A stretch of DNA of 64,000 nucleotides from Bryum argenteum (Eukaryota; Streptophyta; Bryopsida; Bryales; Bryaceae), in NCBI GenBank assembly GCA_037043015.1, contig CM073324.1, positions 26,490,097 to 26,554,096 on the forward strand. The letters are read 5' to 3'. Below the pieces are notes generated by a model, which did not search any database, was not told where the DNA came from, and was given only the letters and a program-made list of their open reading frames with translations. How positions within the stretch are numbered: position 1 is the stretch's first letter; each line of letters begins with the position of its first letter. Shown here piece by piece: positions 49,312-61,254 of the stretch. The translations under genes and the position numbers were made by a program.

Positions 49312-49401
49312 TATCCACATCTAAGAAAGTTGTGGTACATTTAAGAGGTCAACGTAAATAGAGCGTCATTGTTCTTACTTTGGACAGACTTAGTTACAAT
49401 C

Positions 49402-50221
49402 TTAACCCCAGAAGTTGACGGAGGAGAATAGATTCATACGTGGTCAGCCTCTTGTTTTCTAAATTTAGCTCGCATTCATTTGAAACTTTTGAAGGGTTGT
49501 AGAGTTTTTCCATACCTTTCCGAAAAGTAATTTCACGTTTCAAAACTCCTCATACTCTAGGAGATATTTACGGTCAAAGTTTGAAAATACTATTAAAAAC
49601 TTGCCCAAACTGCGGTGTATGCTCATTTATTCTCAAAATCTGCCCAATCTCAATGAAATTGTAGAAACTTCAAAGATTCACCAAAATTCGAGATTTTACT
49701 GTTTTTCAAGTTTTATTTTTCTGTATATGTGAAGAAATTTCTAAAGCCTAATTTCACCGTTCGGATTTTTAATCCAATTCTTTTTCGATCTCCAATTTTA
49801 TTGTTAACTATTAGCCTTTGTACTTGAATTCAACATATCTCCATGTGAAAATTCAAGCATTTCTTTGGGTTTTATAGGTCGCATGTGGGTAAAACTTGCA
49901 TAGCCATGTTCCTAACTCACCTAGGAAAAAGAATGTGAATAGCCTCATATCAAATTTTCTACCAAAAAACTAGTCACCCCTTCAACAACACGGGGAAAAA
50001 AAGAAACTTTTTCTCGAACTTTCAACATCAATATGATCTCACAATTGGTAAGGAATTTGAATGTGAAATTTGACATGCACATACATATAGAAGTCAAGTA
50101 CTGGATCCTACAATTACACACCTAAAATTTCGTCAAAATCTCAAAATTTTCACCTTGCAACAAAAGAGGGTAGTTTTTGCTAGTTTTGAGACTTACTAGC
50201 AGTTTCGACTTTAGGAGTTAA
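49402..50221. mobile_element. TTAA-bounded element, family D, copy 1
   Basis: This 820-bp element starts TTAACCCCAGAAG and ends ACTTTAGGAGTTAA. It aligns along most of its length with about 53431-54242: 'gtcagcctct', 'cctcatactctaggagata', 'tgcccaaact', 'tccatgtgaa', 'tcaagcatttctttg'. The inverted ends are short and imperfect. It has no coding capacity. Confidence 0.72.
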
Positions 50222-50322
50222 ATTGTAGCATGACTATTTTACTTATAACACATTTTTCAAACTTGTGTTTTGATCTAGGCAAAAACTAGCATGGGACATT
50301 GAGGTTTGACGTCCCATGCTAT

Positions 50323-51303
50323 TTAACCCCTAAACGCCCGAGCCTATTTTTAGCAAAAAAGCACATTTCCATAGAAATCGTCATAGATGAAAATCAACAG
50401 AAGCTATTAAGATCTCAACCGTACAAAATTGTAATAGACTTATCCAAGATCATGTGGACCAAAATTTGAGTCATGAGGCCTTATAGATTGGGAGATCATA
50501 ACATATTAATATCAAAAACAAATTGCGAAATTTCATCATTTTCACTTTGAGGTGGAAATGCTACCAATATACCTATTGCAATGAAAAAATCACCAACTAG
50601 AAAGATGTTCACCTTCATATTAATAAGTCCTTTACCCAACAAAAATTCATCAAAAAAATTCTTGGCTCAAATAAAAGCCATGCAATGGTAAAAAGTACCG
50701 AACATTTCACAAGGGAAAAATAGTCCAAAACTAGACCCTTTGCATTCAATTTCATGCCTTATCTTCAAAACATCTTTGATCTTGTTAAGGTTTCTACCAC
50801 TTAGACTAAACTCTAATTGGAGGTCATCCCAAAAAATGAAGTTGAAATCCAACGGTGGATGAGGGAGATATAGCTCCTCAAATATCATCCATTTTCTCAC
50901 TTTTTCTGTTGACAAAACATCATTGCAAATCCAATAGCAAAATCATTTGGATCAAAAAACTTCTCACTACAAAGTTGTTAAGAATCACCTTAAGATCATG
51001 ACCATGAAAAAAAAAACCATGAAAAAATATTTTTAAATTCACATAATTGGCTTGCAATAGTAATACATGCCCCATGCTTGGAAACCCAAAAACAAGATTT
51101 GTCTTCACTAAAGTGCATTCCATTAATTCATACTTTATTGTATGGGCTTGCAAATTTTACAACACAAACTAGACTTGATTTGGAACCTAACCCGACTGAT
51201 TTCATCCAAAACGGACCTCGGATGAAGAAGATATGGCTCTTCAAAGTTTCTGGATGTACATCCAAAATGTCGTTTTTCGACATCGTGGGCGTTTAAGGGT
51301 TAA
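50323..51303. mobile_element. TTAA-bounded element, family C, copy 1
   Basis: This 981-bp element starts TTAACCCCTAAACGCCCG and ends GGGCGTTTAAGGGTTAA, 17 bp with one mismatch. Its ends are almost those of family E, but the interior differs and matches 52045-52997. Minus-strand frames inside (50667-50915 and 50920-51153) show no transposase features. Confidence 0.8.
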
Positions 51304-51685
51304 AAAACAACTTTAGGCACCCATATCAAATTTGCACGTTGTAAATTCAACAAAAAGTGTGAGTAGTCAATGGTAACTGGTGCATGTAATATTCATAGTC
51401 TTTTGAACGATATTGCAAACAAGAATCGATTTCCGCCATGATATTATAATACACTTTAAGACTGCCCCAGTCTAGAGGGGCAGCTCAAATTATTTCTGTA
51501 CTCCACTGTACAATTAGAATTGGTATGAACCATAGATTAGTTCGCCTGAAACAAGGCTAAGGTGGTGACATGAATAGGGCAGCACAAAAAGGAAAGGGTC
51601 CAAGGCTGGACCAGGCTGGAAGCCCAAGTCCTCTTGCAATTGACTCTCCTGAAAATCTGGCCTCATCATGCTACCATCTAATTAT
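51304..51685. other. Spacer between family C element and minisatellite
   Basis: Unremarkable AT-rich sequence with no gene or RNA recognised. Confidence 0.4.
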
Positions 51686-51985
51686 GTTTCCATTACTGCA
51701 CTATTTTCCATTACTGCACTATTTTCCATTACTGCACTATTTTCCATTACTGCACTATTTTCCATTACTGCACTATTTTCCATTACTGCACTATTTTCCA
51801 TTACTGCACTATTTTCCATTACTGCACTATTTTCCATTACTGCACTATTTTCCATTACTGCACTATTTTCCATTACTGCACTATTTTCCATTACTGCACT
51901 ATTTTCCATTACTGCACTATTTTCCATTACTGCACTATTTTCCATTACTGCACTATTTTCCATTACTGCACTATTTTCCATTACT
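51686..51985. repeat. Perfect 18-bp minisatellite, 16 copies
   Basis: The unit CATTACTGCACTATTTTC is repeated 16 times head to tail without a difference, plus a partial copy. Because the unit is a multiple of three, several frames stay open through it and give repetitive peptides; these are not genes. The complete homogeneity points to recent expansion. Confidence 0.95.
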
Positions 51986-52044
51986 GGTGCTCATTTGTTC
52001 CACAACTGTACCTCCTCTGTCATGAGTATGTTGTGTGGTGTCAC

Positions 52045-52997
52045 AAAGGCTCCCTAAAAGATCTTTTTCATCATTGTGTTTGGAGTGTAGTTAGTGATAA
52101 TGAAAGTTAGAGATATTCAAATCTAAAGTGTACAACTTTATTGTGTTGGATTTTAAGTCATGAGGTTTCATAGATTGTGAGATTATAATGATTTAGTACT
52201 CATAAAAAATTAAGAAATTTTCATCATTTTTTTCTTTGCTACCAAGAGGCTTATTGCATTGGAAAAAAGGTTAGAGATCAGGAATTTGTTACCCTTCACA
52301 TCTCAACAAAAAACGGTAAGAAATTAATAATACTTTGTGTAAATAATGGTCTTGTAATGGTAAAGAAATGCCCCAAAAAGTTACGAAGGAAAAATGTCAA
52401 AAATTAGACCCCTTGCATGATAATGAATGCCTTGACTTCCTCACATCTTAGATGGGTCTAAGGTTTATACCACAAAAAAACTATAATGAGACTTAGATCT
52501 AACTTGACAAGAAAAGATGAAACTTAACGAGTTGATGAAGGAGATCTAGCTCCTCAAAAACTATCCATATTGTCACTTTATCATTGTTGGAGCATCATTG
52601 CAAATGCACTACTAGAATTGTTTGAATCGAAAAAGTTCCAACTAGAATCTTTTTGAGATTCATCTTAAGCTCATAGTCATCAAAGAGAAAAAAAATAAAG
52701 AAAAAAATAAAAAATAAATGAGAACTTCACATTACCTTCACATAATTGGCTTGCAATGGTAAAAAATGCTTAGTGTTTGAAAACCCAAAAATAAAAAATT
52801 CTCTTCACTAAAAAGCATAACATTAGTTCATACTTCATTTTATGGGTCTACAACTTCTAACATACATACTAAACTCGATTTGAGACCCAACCCAAGCAAT
52901 TTCATCCAAGACATGATTTGGTTGAAGAACTTATGACTCTTCAAAGTTTGTTCAGAATATTGTCTTTTGACGTTTTGGGCACTGATTGAAGGGTTAA
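52045..52997. mobile_element. TTAA-bounded element, family C, copy 2 (degenerate)
   Basis: This aligns with 50323-51303 from about 52080 on: 'aagtcatgaggtttcatag', 'aaaaagaaaaa...cttcacataattggcttgcaat', 'actcgatttgagacccaaccc'. The right end is GAAGGGTTAA (TTAA 52994-52997). The left end is worn to CCCTAAAAGATC and its position is approximate. Confidence 0.62.
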
Positions 52998-53430
52998 GGT
53001 AAGCAACTCAATGATGGTGAAAAAGTCAACCTCACAAATATGTTTGCAATTTTTGTTAATGAGCAAAGTACCAAGGTGCCAAAGGTTCAAAAGTTATGAA
53101 ATTTTACTCTACATTGATATATGTTAAACGTAAGAGAAACTCTTGGAGAGTTTTTGATTGATCAATATGCGTAAATTTATGGAAAGAATTTTAATAATGG
53201 CGCAACATTTTAACATTTCTTATAAAAAATATATAATAAGTTGAATGCATGTTGTGTTGGGCAAAAAAATGTTTGTGTGTGTTTGTTTAACATCAATGCA
53301 AGTATTAGCCTTGTCACGGACGAAAATCAATAAAATTAGTGTATGAGTACCCACATTTGTTAATCAATCTCATTTGGGACATTGAGAAATGTAGGAATTG
53401 AAATAAGTAAAACATTGGTGTCTTCTCTCT

Positions 53431-54242
53431 TTACCTCTAAGACCACCAAGACTACATTGGGGGTTGGTCAGCCTCTAGGTTACTATATTTGACTTGCATG
53501 AAGTTAAAACCTTCTCGAGGTAAAAGATTTTTCTTACACCACCGCGAAAAGTCATTTCAAGCTTCAAATTTCCTCATACTTTAGGAGATAATCACAATCA
53601 AAGTTTGAAATCACTATTTGAAGTCTGCCTAGAACTGCCCAAACTACGGTATATGCTCCTTTATTATCAAATTTTGCCCAAAATCACTTACATCATGGGA
53701 ACTCCAAAATTCACTAAAAATTGAAATTTTAACCTTTTTTTTTTTCTTTTTTTTTTTTTGGTACATGCAAATGAGGTTTTGGGGAATAATCTCATCATTT
53801 GGAGTTTTAAGTCAATTATTTTGCACATGCCAATTTATTGTCAAAGATCAACATTTGTATTTAAATTTCAGCATACCTCCATGTGAATAATCAAGTATTT
53901 CTTTGAGTTTTATAGGTTTGTAAGGATAAAAATTGTAGAGACATATTTATAACTCACCTAGGAGAGTCTCATGTCAAATTTTCTACCAAATATGGTGATT
54001 TTGGCCCTCAAGAAACTACTCATCTTTTATACAAAAGGAAAAAAGAGTCTTTCTCCAACTTTGAACATTACGATCTTACAAATTATAATCAATATGAATA
54101 TGTGATTTAATATACATAAACGCACACAACTTAATTTTTAGATCCGACATTTAGAGACCTAAAATTACACGAAAACTTTCATCTTGTTTCAAAAGAGAGT
54201 AGTTTTTTGGCAGTCCCGAGGCTAGTCAACTGTAGGCGTTAA
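53431..54242. mobile_element. TTAA-bounded element, family D, copy 2
   Basis: This aligns with 49402-50221 ('gtcagcctctagg', 'cctcatactttaggagata', 'ctgcccaaactacgg', 'cctccatgtgaataatcaag'). It ends TGTAGGCGTTAA at 54239-54242, and the same TTAA starts the next element. The left end (near TTTACCTCTAAG) is approximate. A T-rich tract lies inside at about 53735-53758. Confidence 0.65.
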
Positions 54243-55149
54243 CCCATAAGTATCTTCAAAATCCAAAATGGGTTTTTTCAATTTTGGACAACCATTTCAA
54301 AGGGGTTAAAAGTATTGTATTTGCCTAAGATTTTTAGAGGGTGCTCCTTATTCTACAAATCGCATGTGGTAAAATTTGCAAAGCCAAATTTCAAAATTAA
54401 AACCTTCATTTAGAAATGTTAGGTTTCAAGTCCAAAACCGGCGGTTTAACTTTAGATTTTTTTGTAAATATTTTCATAACCAGATAATTATTCGAGTTCC
54501 TAAGTCACCCAAGTGAAAAAGTTTGTCAATTTCACAAGGGAAGCCTCCAAAATTTCATCACAATTTCTAGTAATTCTTGAATTACTCCTTACAAATTTTT
54601 CAAATTTTGAGATTTTGGAATCATTCCAAAACAAAACATCTCAAAATTCACAAACCCCTAAAGGCACCTACTCACTGTTTGAGGTTTAAAAAAAATAGAT
54701 ATATTTAATCGTAGTGCATGTTACTCTAAATTGTTGTTTTCATACCTTCTTCTTGAAAACAATTTGCATAAAAGTAAAATAAAAAACGGAATGAGTCATT
54801 AAAAGTTGCACGAGGGTAATTGCCTACATGGAAAAAAATTTGACCAAAATGTTTGGGGTAACAGACTTCAACTTGCCATTGATTCCTTTTACACTATGTG
54901 TCCCCATCAATGTCCAAAATAACGTCTGCATCAACTATGAACGTTACGATCCCACAAATGGAGAACATCCAACGGTTGAATATCTCATGAATAGCTCAAA
55001 AACAAGTAAGGTAAAAGATCCTACGGCTGAAAGTTTAAAAAAAAAGAGATAGTTTTTCTCGATTCACATAGCCAGGAGTACACGGAACTTAAAAAAGGCA
55101 TGTTTGAGACTTCTTGCTCCCCGGAACAACAAGGAAATTTAGGGGTTAA
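54239..55149. mobile_element. TTAA-bounded element, family F, copy 1
   Basis: This 911-bp segment begins TTAACCCATAAG and ends AAATTTAGGGGTTAA. The first 250 bp match the inverted copy at 16623-17102. A frame at 54828-55052 is unrelated to known transposases. The interior may be composite, because another 'acccctaaaggc' phrase occurs at about 54655. Confidence 0.58.
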
Positions 55150-56838
55150 CAATCCACTCCACACTCATTACAAAGTTTGATGCGTTTGAGAAGCTTGCTA
55201 AAAACAACAAATGAAGTGTCAAAAGGGGCTTGATCGAGTAGAGTAAGATGCAAGTGTTTACCTTTACACAAGTGGGGGTTTGAAGAGCAAACAATGTGAC
55301 AGGATAATACAATATTCTTGAAGGAAGAATATTCCTTGTACTACAACATTCCAGATCTTCCCAATGAATAGTTTACTTTGCAACGAAGGCAACATGTTGA
55401 CATCTAGCAAGATGACAAATATCAAGTAGAATGGTTGATACAAAATTCATAGTGGTGGTCAATTGCACTTTCTACCTGGCTATGGGGATCGGACATGCAA
55501 AAGCCTAGCGGGCAGGTGATAGACTGCTTCGTCGCTGCTGTTGGTCGACGTTGTCCCGGTATCGTGCAAAACAGATGGCCTGGCCGGCAACACAAGCAGC
55601 TTCAACGCGGAGACGAAGGGCGGAAATGATTTGACGGGGTCGAGAGAGAGAGGGTGGGGCAAGCTATGTCAACAATGGCGGGGCCGGGTAGCAGGCGGCG
55701 CCCTTGAATGGGCTCCACTTCCGCGGCTACTGGGCCAGCGCTCACTCATTCAATAGTCGTGTCACGGTGACCAGAGAGCAGCGACGGCTGCGTGAGCGCG
55801 ATCTAATTTTTGTGCTCCGCAACCCAAAAGAAGAATAGCATGAGCTGTTCTATTCTACTTTGTCAGTTCGTTAAGTTTTCCAGCCCAGTCAGTCCTGTGC
55901 CGGCCCGCAAGATGCTCCGTTAGTGTCCAACATAGCCGACCGCTGGGCGCTCTCTCCTCCCTCACTTCCCTGCCTGCCTTGCTTCTCACGGATCGCGTCG
56001 TTTTGGCGCGGTGGTAGACACTTTAGGGCGAGATTTGAAATCTGGCGAGGGTTCGCTCGCTGGCGGGAGCGACTTATTTGAAATCGGGTGTGCCAGAAAT
56101 CGACGGTGGTATTGTTCTGTCTGATTTTCTTGCGTTTCTGTGTCATTTCGTCTTGGAAATCACGAACAATTACGATTAGAGGGGATGAGAGTTGCGGTCT
56201 TTGTGAGCGTGGAGGACTCCTGTTTCATATTTCTAATAGCTTGTGGTGAGATCCAAATTTCTAGTACCGTTAGTGATACCAGGCTCAGAATCGGCGTGGA
56301 AGTCTAATTGTCGAGTGGATCAGGGTGCACCGCTTCGATTTCAATAATATTAGGGATTCAAGTTCTTGCTGGCGGCGTTTGCGGCGAGTGTTAGAGATCA
56401 TGTAGAGGTTCAGGGTTTAGCGATTAATCATTGAAAAACGCGTCGTTATGGTCCATGTTTGCTAGGAAATGGTGGAAATTAAGCATGGGAGTGGTAGCTG
56501 CTTTGAGTACGTCTACATATTCGTTGTATGCTGCAGCGACGAAGATCCAGGATCGCTAGATTTTTAAGTTCATAGCGCTGTTCTTGGTTCTGTTGCGCTG
56601 TAATCACTGATGGTTGGTTTAGATCAGTGGTTACCTGTTGTAGGTAGCTCATGCAATCGTGTCTTGTATGGTTCAGTCGACAACTGTCTTCGCAACCTAT
56701 TGAGCCACGTGTTGATTTACAGGTGCGGTTAGTGACTTCGTAGAGTCGGATTTTTCAAGGAGGATATTAGACCAATTTGTGAGAACCGAGGCGAATTAGG
56801 TTGACTGGAAACAAAAGAGCTTCTACTGTAGATGTCAG
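55150..56838. other. Intergenic and probable 5' region of the coiled-coil gene
   Basis: 55.5-56.1 kb is GC-rich and looks like the promoter and leader of the downstream plus-strand gene. No frame here is convincing (both strands show short GC-rich frames). Confidence 0.4.
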
Positions 56839-58168
56839 AATGCATCGGTTCTCTCCTGTGAACGGAATCTCCGACAGCCCCAATGAGTGTCATTTCTTCG
56901 CGGGCAAGTTGTGTGATGAATCCAACGAGGATGGTTTGAGTGGAAGGCAACTTCAGATGAGGTCAGCTGAAGACGCCAGGATAGTAGATCCAAGTGCGGC
57001 TGAAGTGGTACCGGGGCTCCAGGACGAGGGAAAGTTTCGGCTCATGCCTCATCTCTAGAGGCACATTCTAGTGTGGACGTCGGCACTCCTGAAGACGTTA
57101 CCGAGCCTATGAACGCCGACGTAAGTCAAACGCCATTTGAGGTCCTGGTTTTGCTTGACTCTGTCACCTTTGGTTGCCAGTATGTCAAGAAACTAGTAAA
57201 GTTGGCCGAGACATCTGGTTACAAAGTAGATTGAAAAAACCTCGCACATCAATTTTCGATCAATTGTTCATTTAATATCTCTGGGAGGTTTTTGTATGGA
57301 TTGAGTTTGTAAGTTTCGTTTACCAATTTGCCGAGTCAGGTCAATTCCTCAACCTGTGGTCGCCGGTCGTTTTGACAAATTTGTTGGTCATCATAACAGC
57401 TGTTAACAAGGCTTAGATATTGTCCAAGTAATATGATTGACCAGATATATCAGCTCTAGGTGTGCTCCTAGGTCTGTGAGTTGGCCACCGGTAGCATAAC
57501 GCCATTTGAGGAAGTTTTGATATGGTCTGCATGGTTTTTGCATTTTGCTCATGATGTATACAGTTAACCGAGGATGTTAGGAGCTTGTTAGGAGCGTTAA
57601 CGACCAACGCCTGAATACCTCGTTGTATGGATTTTGACACAGGGTTCGGACGTACACATGCACCGCCGGAAGAGTTGATTGCAAGTTTCAGTGGAACCAC
57701 CACTGCATATTGAAACGTCCATTACAGAATTTAATCTTCACATCATTTTTGCTATTTTAGGACTTGAATAAAGAGATCCGTAGGCCGGAGGAGGAGAATC
57801 AACTCGTGAGGAGTCTATCCTATGAATCTAGCTGAAGGTTAGGTGTTACCGCTTCCGGAGAGTTCATTCGTGGAGGTTGAAAGTAACAGGGAGAAAGTAA
57901 GCAACCGGAAGACGTTTGTTTCGATCTATTAGAGGATCTTGAGAGATACATAGCTTAGTTATACATAGCTTACGCTGGTGATTTTAAGCTAGAATCTGAA
58001 AACTGAGCTCTTAGGTCGGAGGAGGAAAGTATTGTAAGTAGGTTGTCAAGTTAAATAGTAGGTCTTGAGAGACAGCTCCATGAGCTTGAGGAAGAATACA
58101 GCAGTATTTTAGCTGTGACTACTGATTCAGAGTCCAATTTAGAACCCCATTGATTATAAAAAAATAAA
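56839..58168 (+). pseudogene. Decayed 5' part of the coiled-coil gene
   Basis: An opening frame at 56839 reads MHRFSPVNGISDSPNEC and runs to GLQDEG near 57030. It then needs a one-base shift to continue as TPEDVTEPMNAD to a GT donor at 57121. From 57760 the frame of the main gene still reads coiled-coil text (DLNKEIRRPEEENQLV, VGLERQLHELEEEYSSILAV) but is cut by several in-frame stops, at about 57830, 58000, 58051 and 58150. This is the same reading frame as the open part from 58190. Splicing around the stops is possible but would discard coil-coding sequence. Confidence 0.55.
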
Positions 58169-58189
58169 TTGAAGGGCCAAGTGACTTTT

Positions 58190-61100
58190 ATGTTAGACGA
58201 TAGACAGAGGAGAGATGAGGAGATGGTTGTCATGTTGACAGATTATCAGAAGCACTTACGTACTCTAGAGGGTGAACAGCACGATTTTCTGTCCAGTATG
58301 GAGACACCAAATGCACCGATGCATGAACTAGAAGAGGAGGATGCTGCTTTGCCAATTGATCTTGTTGAGCAGAAGCAGATTACAGAGAGGAAGATTGCAG
58401 ACTCGGTTTCTGAACTCCAGATAACACTCGACCAACAGAAGCTGTTGCAAGTGCAGTTACAAGGTCTGCGTGAAGAGAATACGCATATCGTCATTAAAGC
58501 AAGCAAATTGGACCAACTTGTGGAGGAATTGACATCTGACAAGCTCAGGCTCACCACTGAACTTAAACGACTTATTCAAGAACGAGAGAGAAGGGAGGGG
58601 GAGTTAGACGCTGAGCTCAGAACTTGTAGGGAACATGTCCAAGGCTTGGAGATCGAGAAATTAACATCAGGAGTTTTGATTCAAGATCTTCTCACCCGAA
58701 TACGAGAGCTAGAGGAGGACAACAAACAGCTTACTGTTGTGTCCAATGATGCTAGTCAGTCGGTGCAGCATCTATGGGAAGAAAATACACGGTTAATTGA
58801 AGGTTACAACAGATTGGAGCAGGAGAAACAAGCACACGAAGGAGAGAGAATGGAACTGGTAGCGGGAATTCAAACCGTCTGGGAGCAGCTGCATGCTGCT
58901 AATGATCGTGAAGCCTTACTTGCCTCTGATTTCCAAGGACTTAGTGATAGAAGAGTCCGTGAGGAAGCCTTCTTTGAACAGAAAGTGAGGGATCTCGAAT
59001 CACAGCTGGAAGAAAGTGTTCAGAAAAGAATTGAGCTTAGCAGCAAATCTGAAGAAATTTCTCAAGTCCTTGAGAATTTGAGACAAGAGACATCACAAGC
59101 GCTCAAAGATTTACGAGAGCAGAAGGAACAGCTCGTCTATGAGGTTTCTGATCATTTGAAATTGATAGAGGAGACAAAGCAGGCAGTATCTATTAGCCAA
59201 ATTTCGTGGGAAACGCAGGTTAAAGGTTTAGAATCTGAAAAGGCCGTGGCTATGAGCATGATTGGAGATTTGGAGCAGCAGTTGCAAACCTCGAGGGAGA
59301 AAATAATGGAACTGGAGGAGAAGGATGTCAACTCCATTCAAGTCATTGAAGAGTTACGCGAGTCTATAACTCGATTGAAGAGCGAAATTGTCAAGCTTGA
59401 AGAAGTGAAAGAGAGGCAAGAAGGGGAGCGATTGGAGCTTGCCGTAGAATTGCAGGCTGCGTGGGATCAGATTCAAGCTGTACGAGATAGCGAATCAAAT
59501 CTTGCTACGGAGCTCAGTGAACTCAAAGAGGTGCGGAATGAGGAGAAGGTGAAGGCCGATGGATTAGTTCAGGAGCTACGACAGCACATACAAGAGCTTG
59601 AAGAGGGAATGTCTGCAGCATCAACCAATGTTGAGCAGTTATCGAAACGACTCAGCAAGTTATTGAAGGAACAGGTAACCAGTTGCAAGCTTTCTGGTTA
59701 TGCTTATTCGCATATTCTCATTCTCATTCTCAAGTTCGTTCAGCTGATGTCAATGTTTACTGTGGCTTCTCCATCAGCGCAGTTCTCTCCTTCTTACTCC
59801 CCTCCTTACTCCCGTCCTTGTCTGTCGCACTTAACACGATTGTATCATCACAATCAGCAGTTTCCACTCTTTCTTTGGTCAATATAACCTTCCTCTAAGC
59901 TGTTTGTGCCGCATCGTATCTTTCTAAATGGCAGAGATTCCGGGGTTTCGCTCCCTCACCCTCTGTCGTGTTAGAGGTTATTTGAATGGTCATCGCTTCA
60001 GCGGCTATAGTCTGGTCTGATTTCTACATTTGCATCTGAATGCTGATCCAATCTACTCTATGTTGACTGTAGGAATTACAAGACGAGAACGAGCGACTGA
60101 CATCTGAGATTGTCGTGCTGGAAAAAGAGAAGGAGAGGTTATCGATAGAGAACGCAGCTCTATTGGGGGGGACACAAACTCTCCAGGGTCTTGTGGAGAG
60201 TTTAGAATCCGATAAGGAAAAAATGGCATGTGAGATTGAAGAACTCAACCAGTGGCTACAAGGGCCAACAGCCGAGAAGAAGCAGCTAGCAGCGAGTCTG
60301 GATGAGATGGCTCAGCTTCTGAAGGGTGTGGAAGTCGAAAGAGATCAGCTTGTTACTACTGTCACTGAGCTACAACAGGAAAAGGAGAGACTACAAAAAG
60401 ATTCCAAAAGTTTACAAGAAGCAATTGATGTTCAGGAGGAAGAGAAAGCGAAGCTACTCTTATCGTGTAAAGACTTGAGCAGGCATGTTGAGTCTCTTGA
60501 GGAAGAGAAACAGCAGGCTATGAGAGTACACGAGGGTTTTGCTCTTGTGGTTCGGCATTTGAATGAGAAGATCCATGTTTTCGAGGAGGAAGCAACGAGG
60601 ATAGTAGCAGAGCGCGATGATGCACTTCTACGGCTTCAAGGCTTAGAAGAGGGGAAGACTGTCATGGAGAAACTGTTGGATGAACAAAGCATCTCTTTGG
60701 ATGAGTTACGTACGGAAAACAAAGAGCATATGGTTGCTGCTGGTAAGCTCGAAGAAATGTTAGCTGAAAGGCTGACGGAGGTTCAGCTGTTGAAAGACCA
60801 GGTTCTTATCCAAGAGGGAGAAAGCTCGAACTTGAAAATAGTGCATGAAACAATACTGGATAAATTGCAGGTTGTGGAGACTGCAAAATCTGAAGCGGAG
60901 AAGGCACTTGAAGAGGTTGTTGCTTTGAATAGCAATTTGATGGAGCAAGTTAGCAACTCAGAATCTAAGAAAGAGAGCAACATACATTCTCAAGAGGAAG
61001 TTGTGTCTGTGAGTGAGGAGAAAAGGCAGGTGCTACAGTCGCTGGAAGTATCAAGACATCTGGTACAAGAGTTGCATGTGAAGAACTCGCAACTGAGTGA

Positions 61101-61254
61101 GACTATCAACAGACTGGAAGAGGAGTTATTGAAAGAGCATGATGAATTCAAGAGTTTGAGTGCTCGTCTATCTGGCTTAGAGAGCGAGAACGAGAAGTAT
61201 TCGTCCCTGCGAGCTACTTGCCCTGTTCGCGCTATTGGAGGAAGAGATGATTGA
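58190..61254 (+). CDS. Long coiled-coil protein, 2 exons open, 888 aa
   Basis: Exons 58190-59674 and 60073-61254 join in phase (LLKEQ then ELQDENERL) to 888 residues of nearly continuous heptad coiled coil, rich in Glu, Leu, Lys and Gln with little Pro or Gly. I do not recognise an orthologue. A structural, cytoskeletal or trafficking scaffold is plausible, as for many plant coiled-coil proteins, but that is only inference. The first ATG in the open frame is at 58190, and the frame extends upstream in decayed form. The apparent stop at 61252 follows a probable frame slip near 61205, because the alternative frame continues with ELLALFALLEEEMIDCSESL to about 61326. The gene may be a partly dead copy or one using a new internal start. 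Confidence 0.65.

Noticed and set aside
51686-51985. CRISPR-like regular repeat array
   Set aside because: The 18-bp units are directly contiguous with no spacers, in a plant nuclear context; it is a minisatellite.
51570-52057. Open reading frames of 99-151 codons across the minisatellite
   Set aside because: They exist only because the 18-bp unit is a multiple of three, and they give pure repeat peptides in several frames and on both strands.
17854-55149. Telomere-type repeats (CCCTAAA/TTTAGGG) at element ends
   Set aside because: The motif occurs singly at the ends of TTAA elements as part of their inverted termini, not as tandem telomeric arrays.
58246-58557. Ser-rich minus-strand frames under the coiled-coil gene
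   Set aside because: The antisense of Glu/Leu-rich codons reads as Ser/Cys-rich frames; this is a common shadow.
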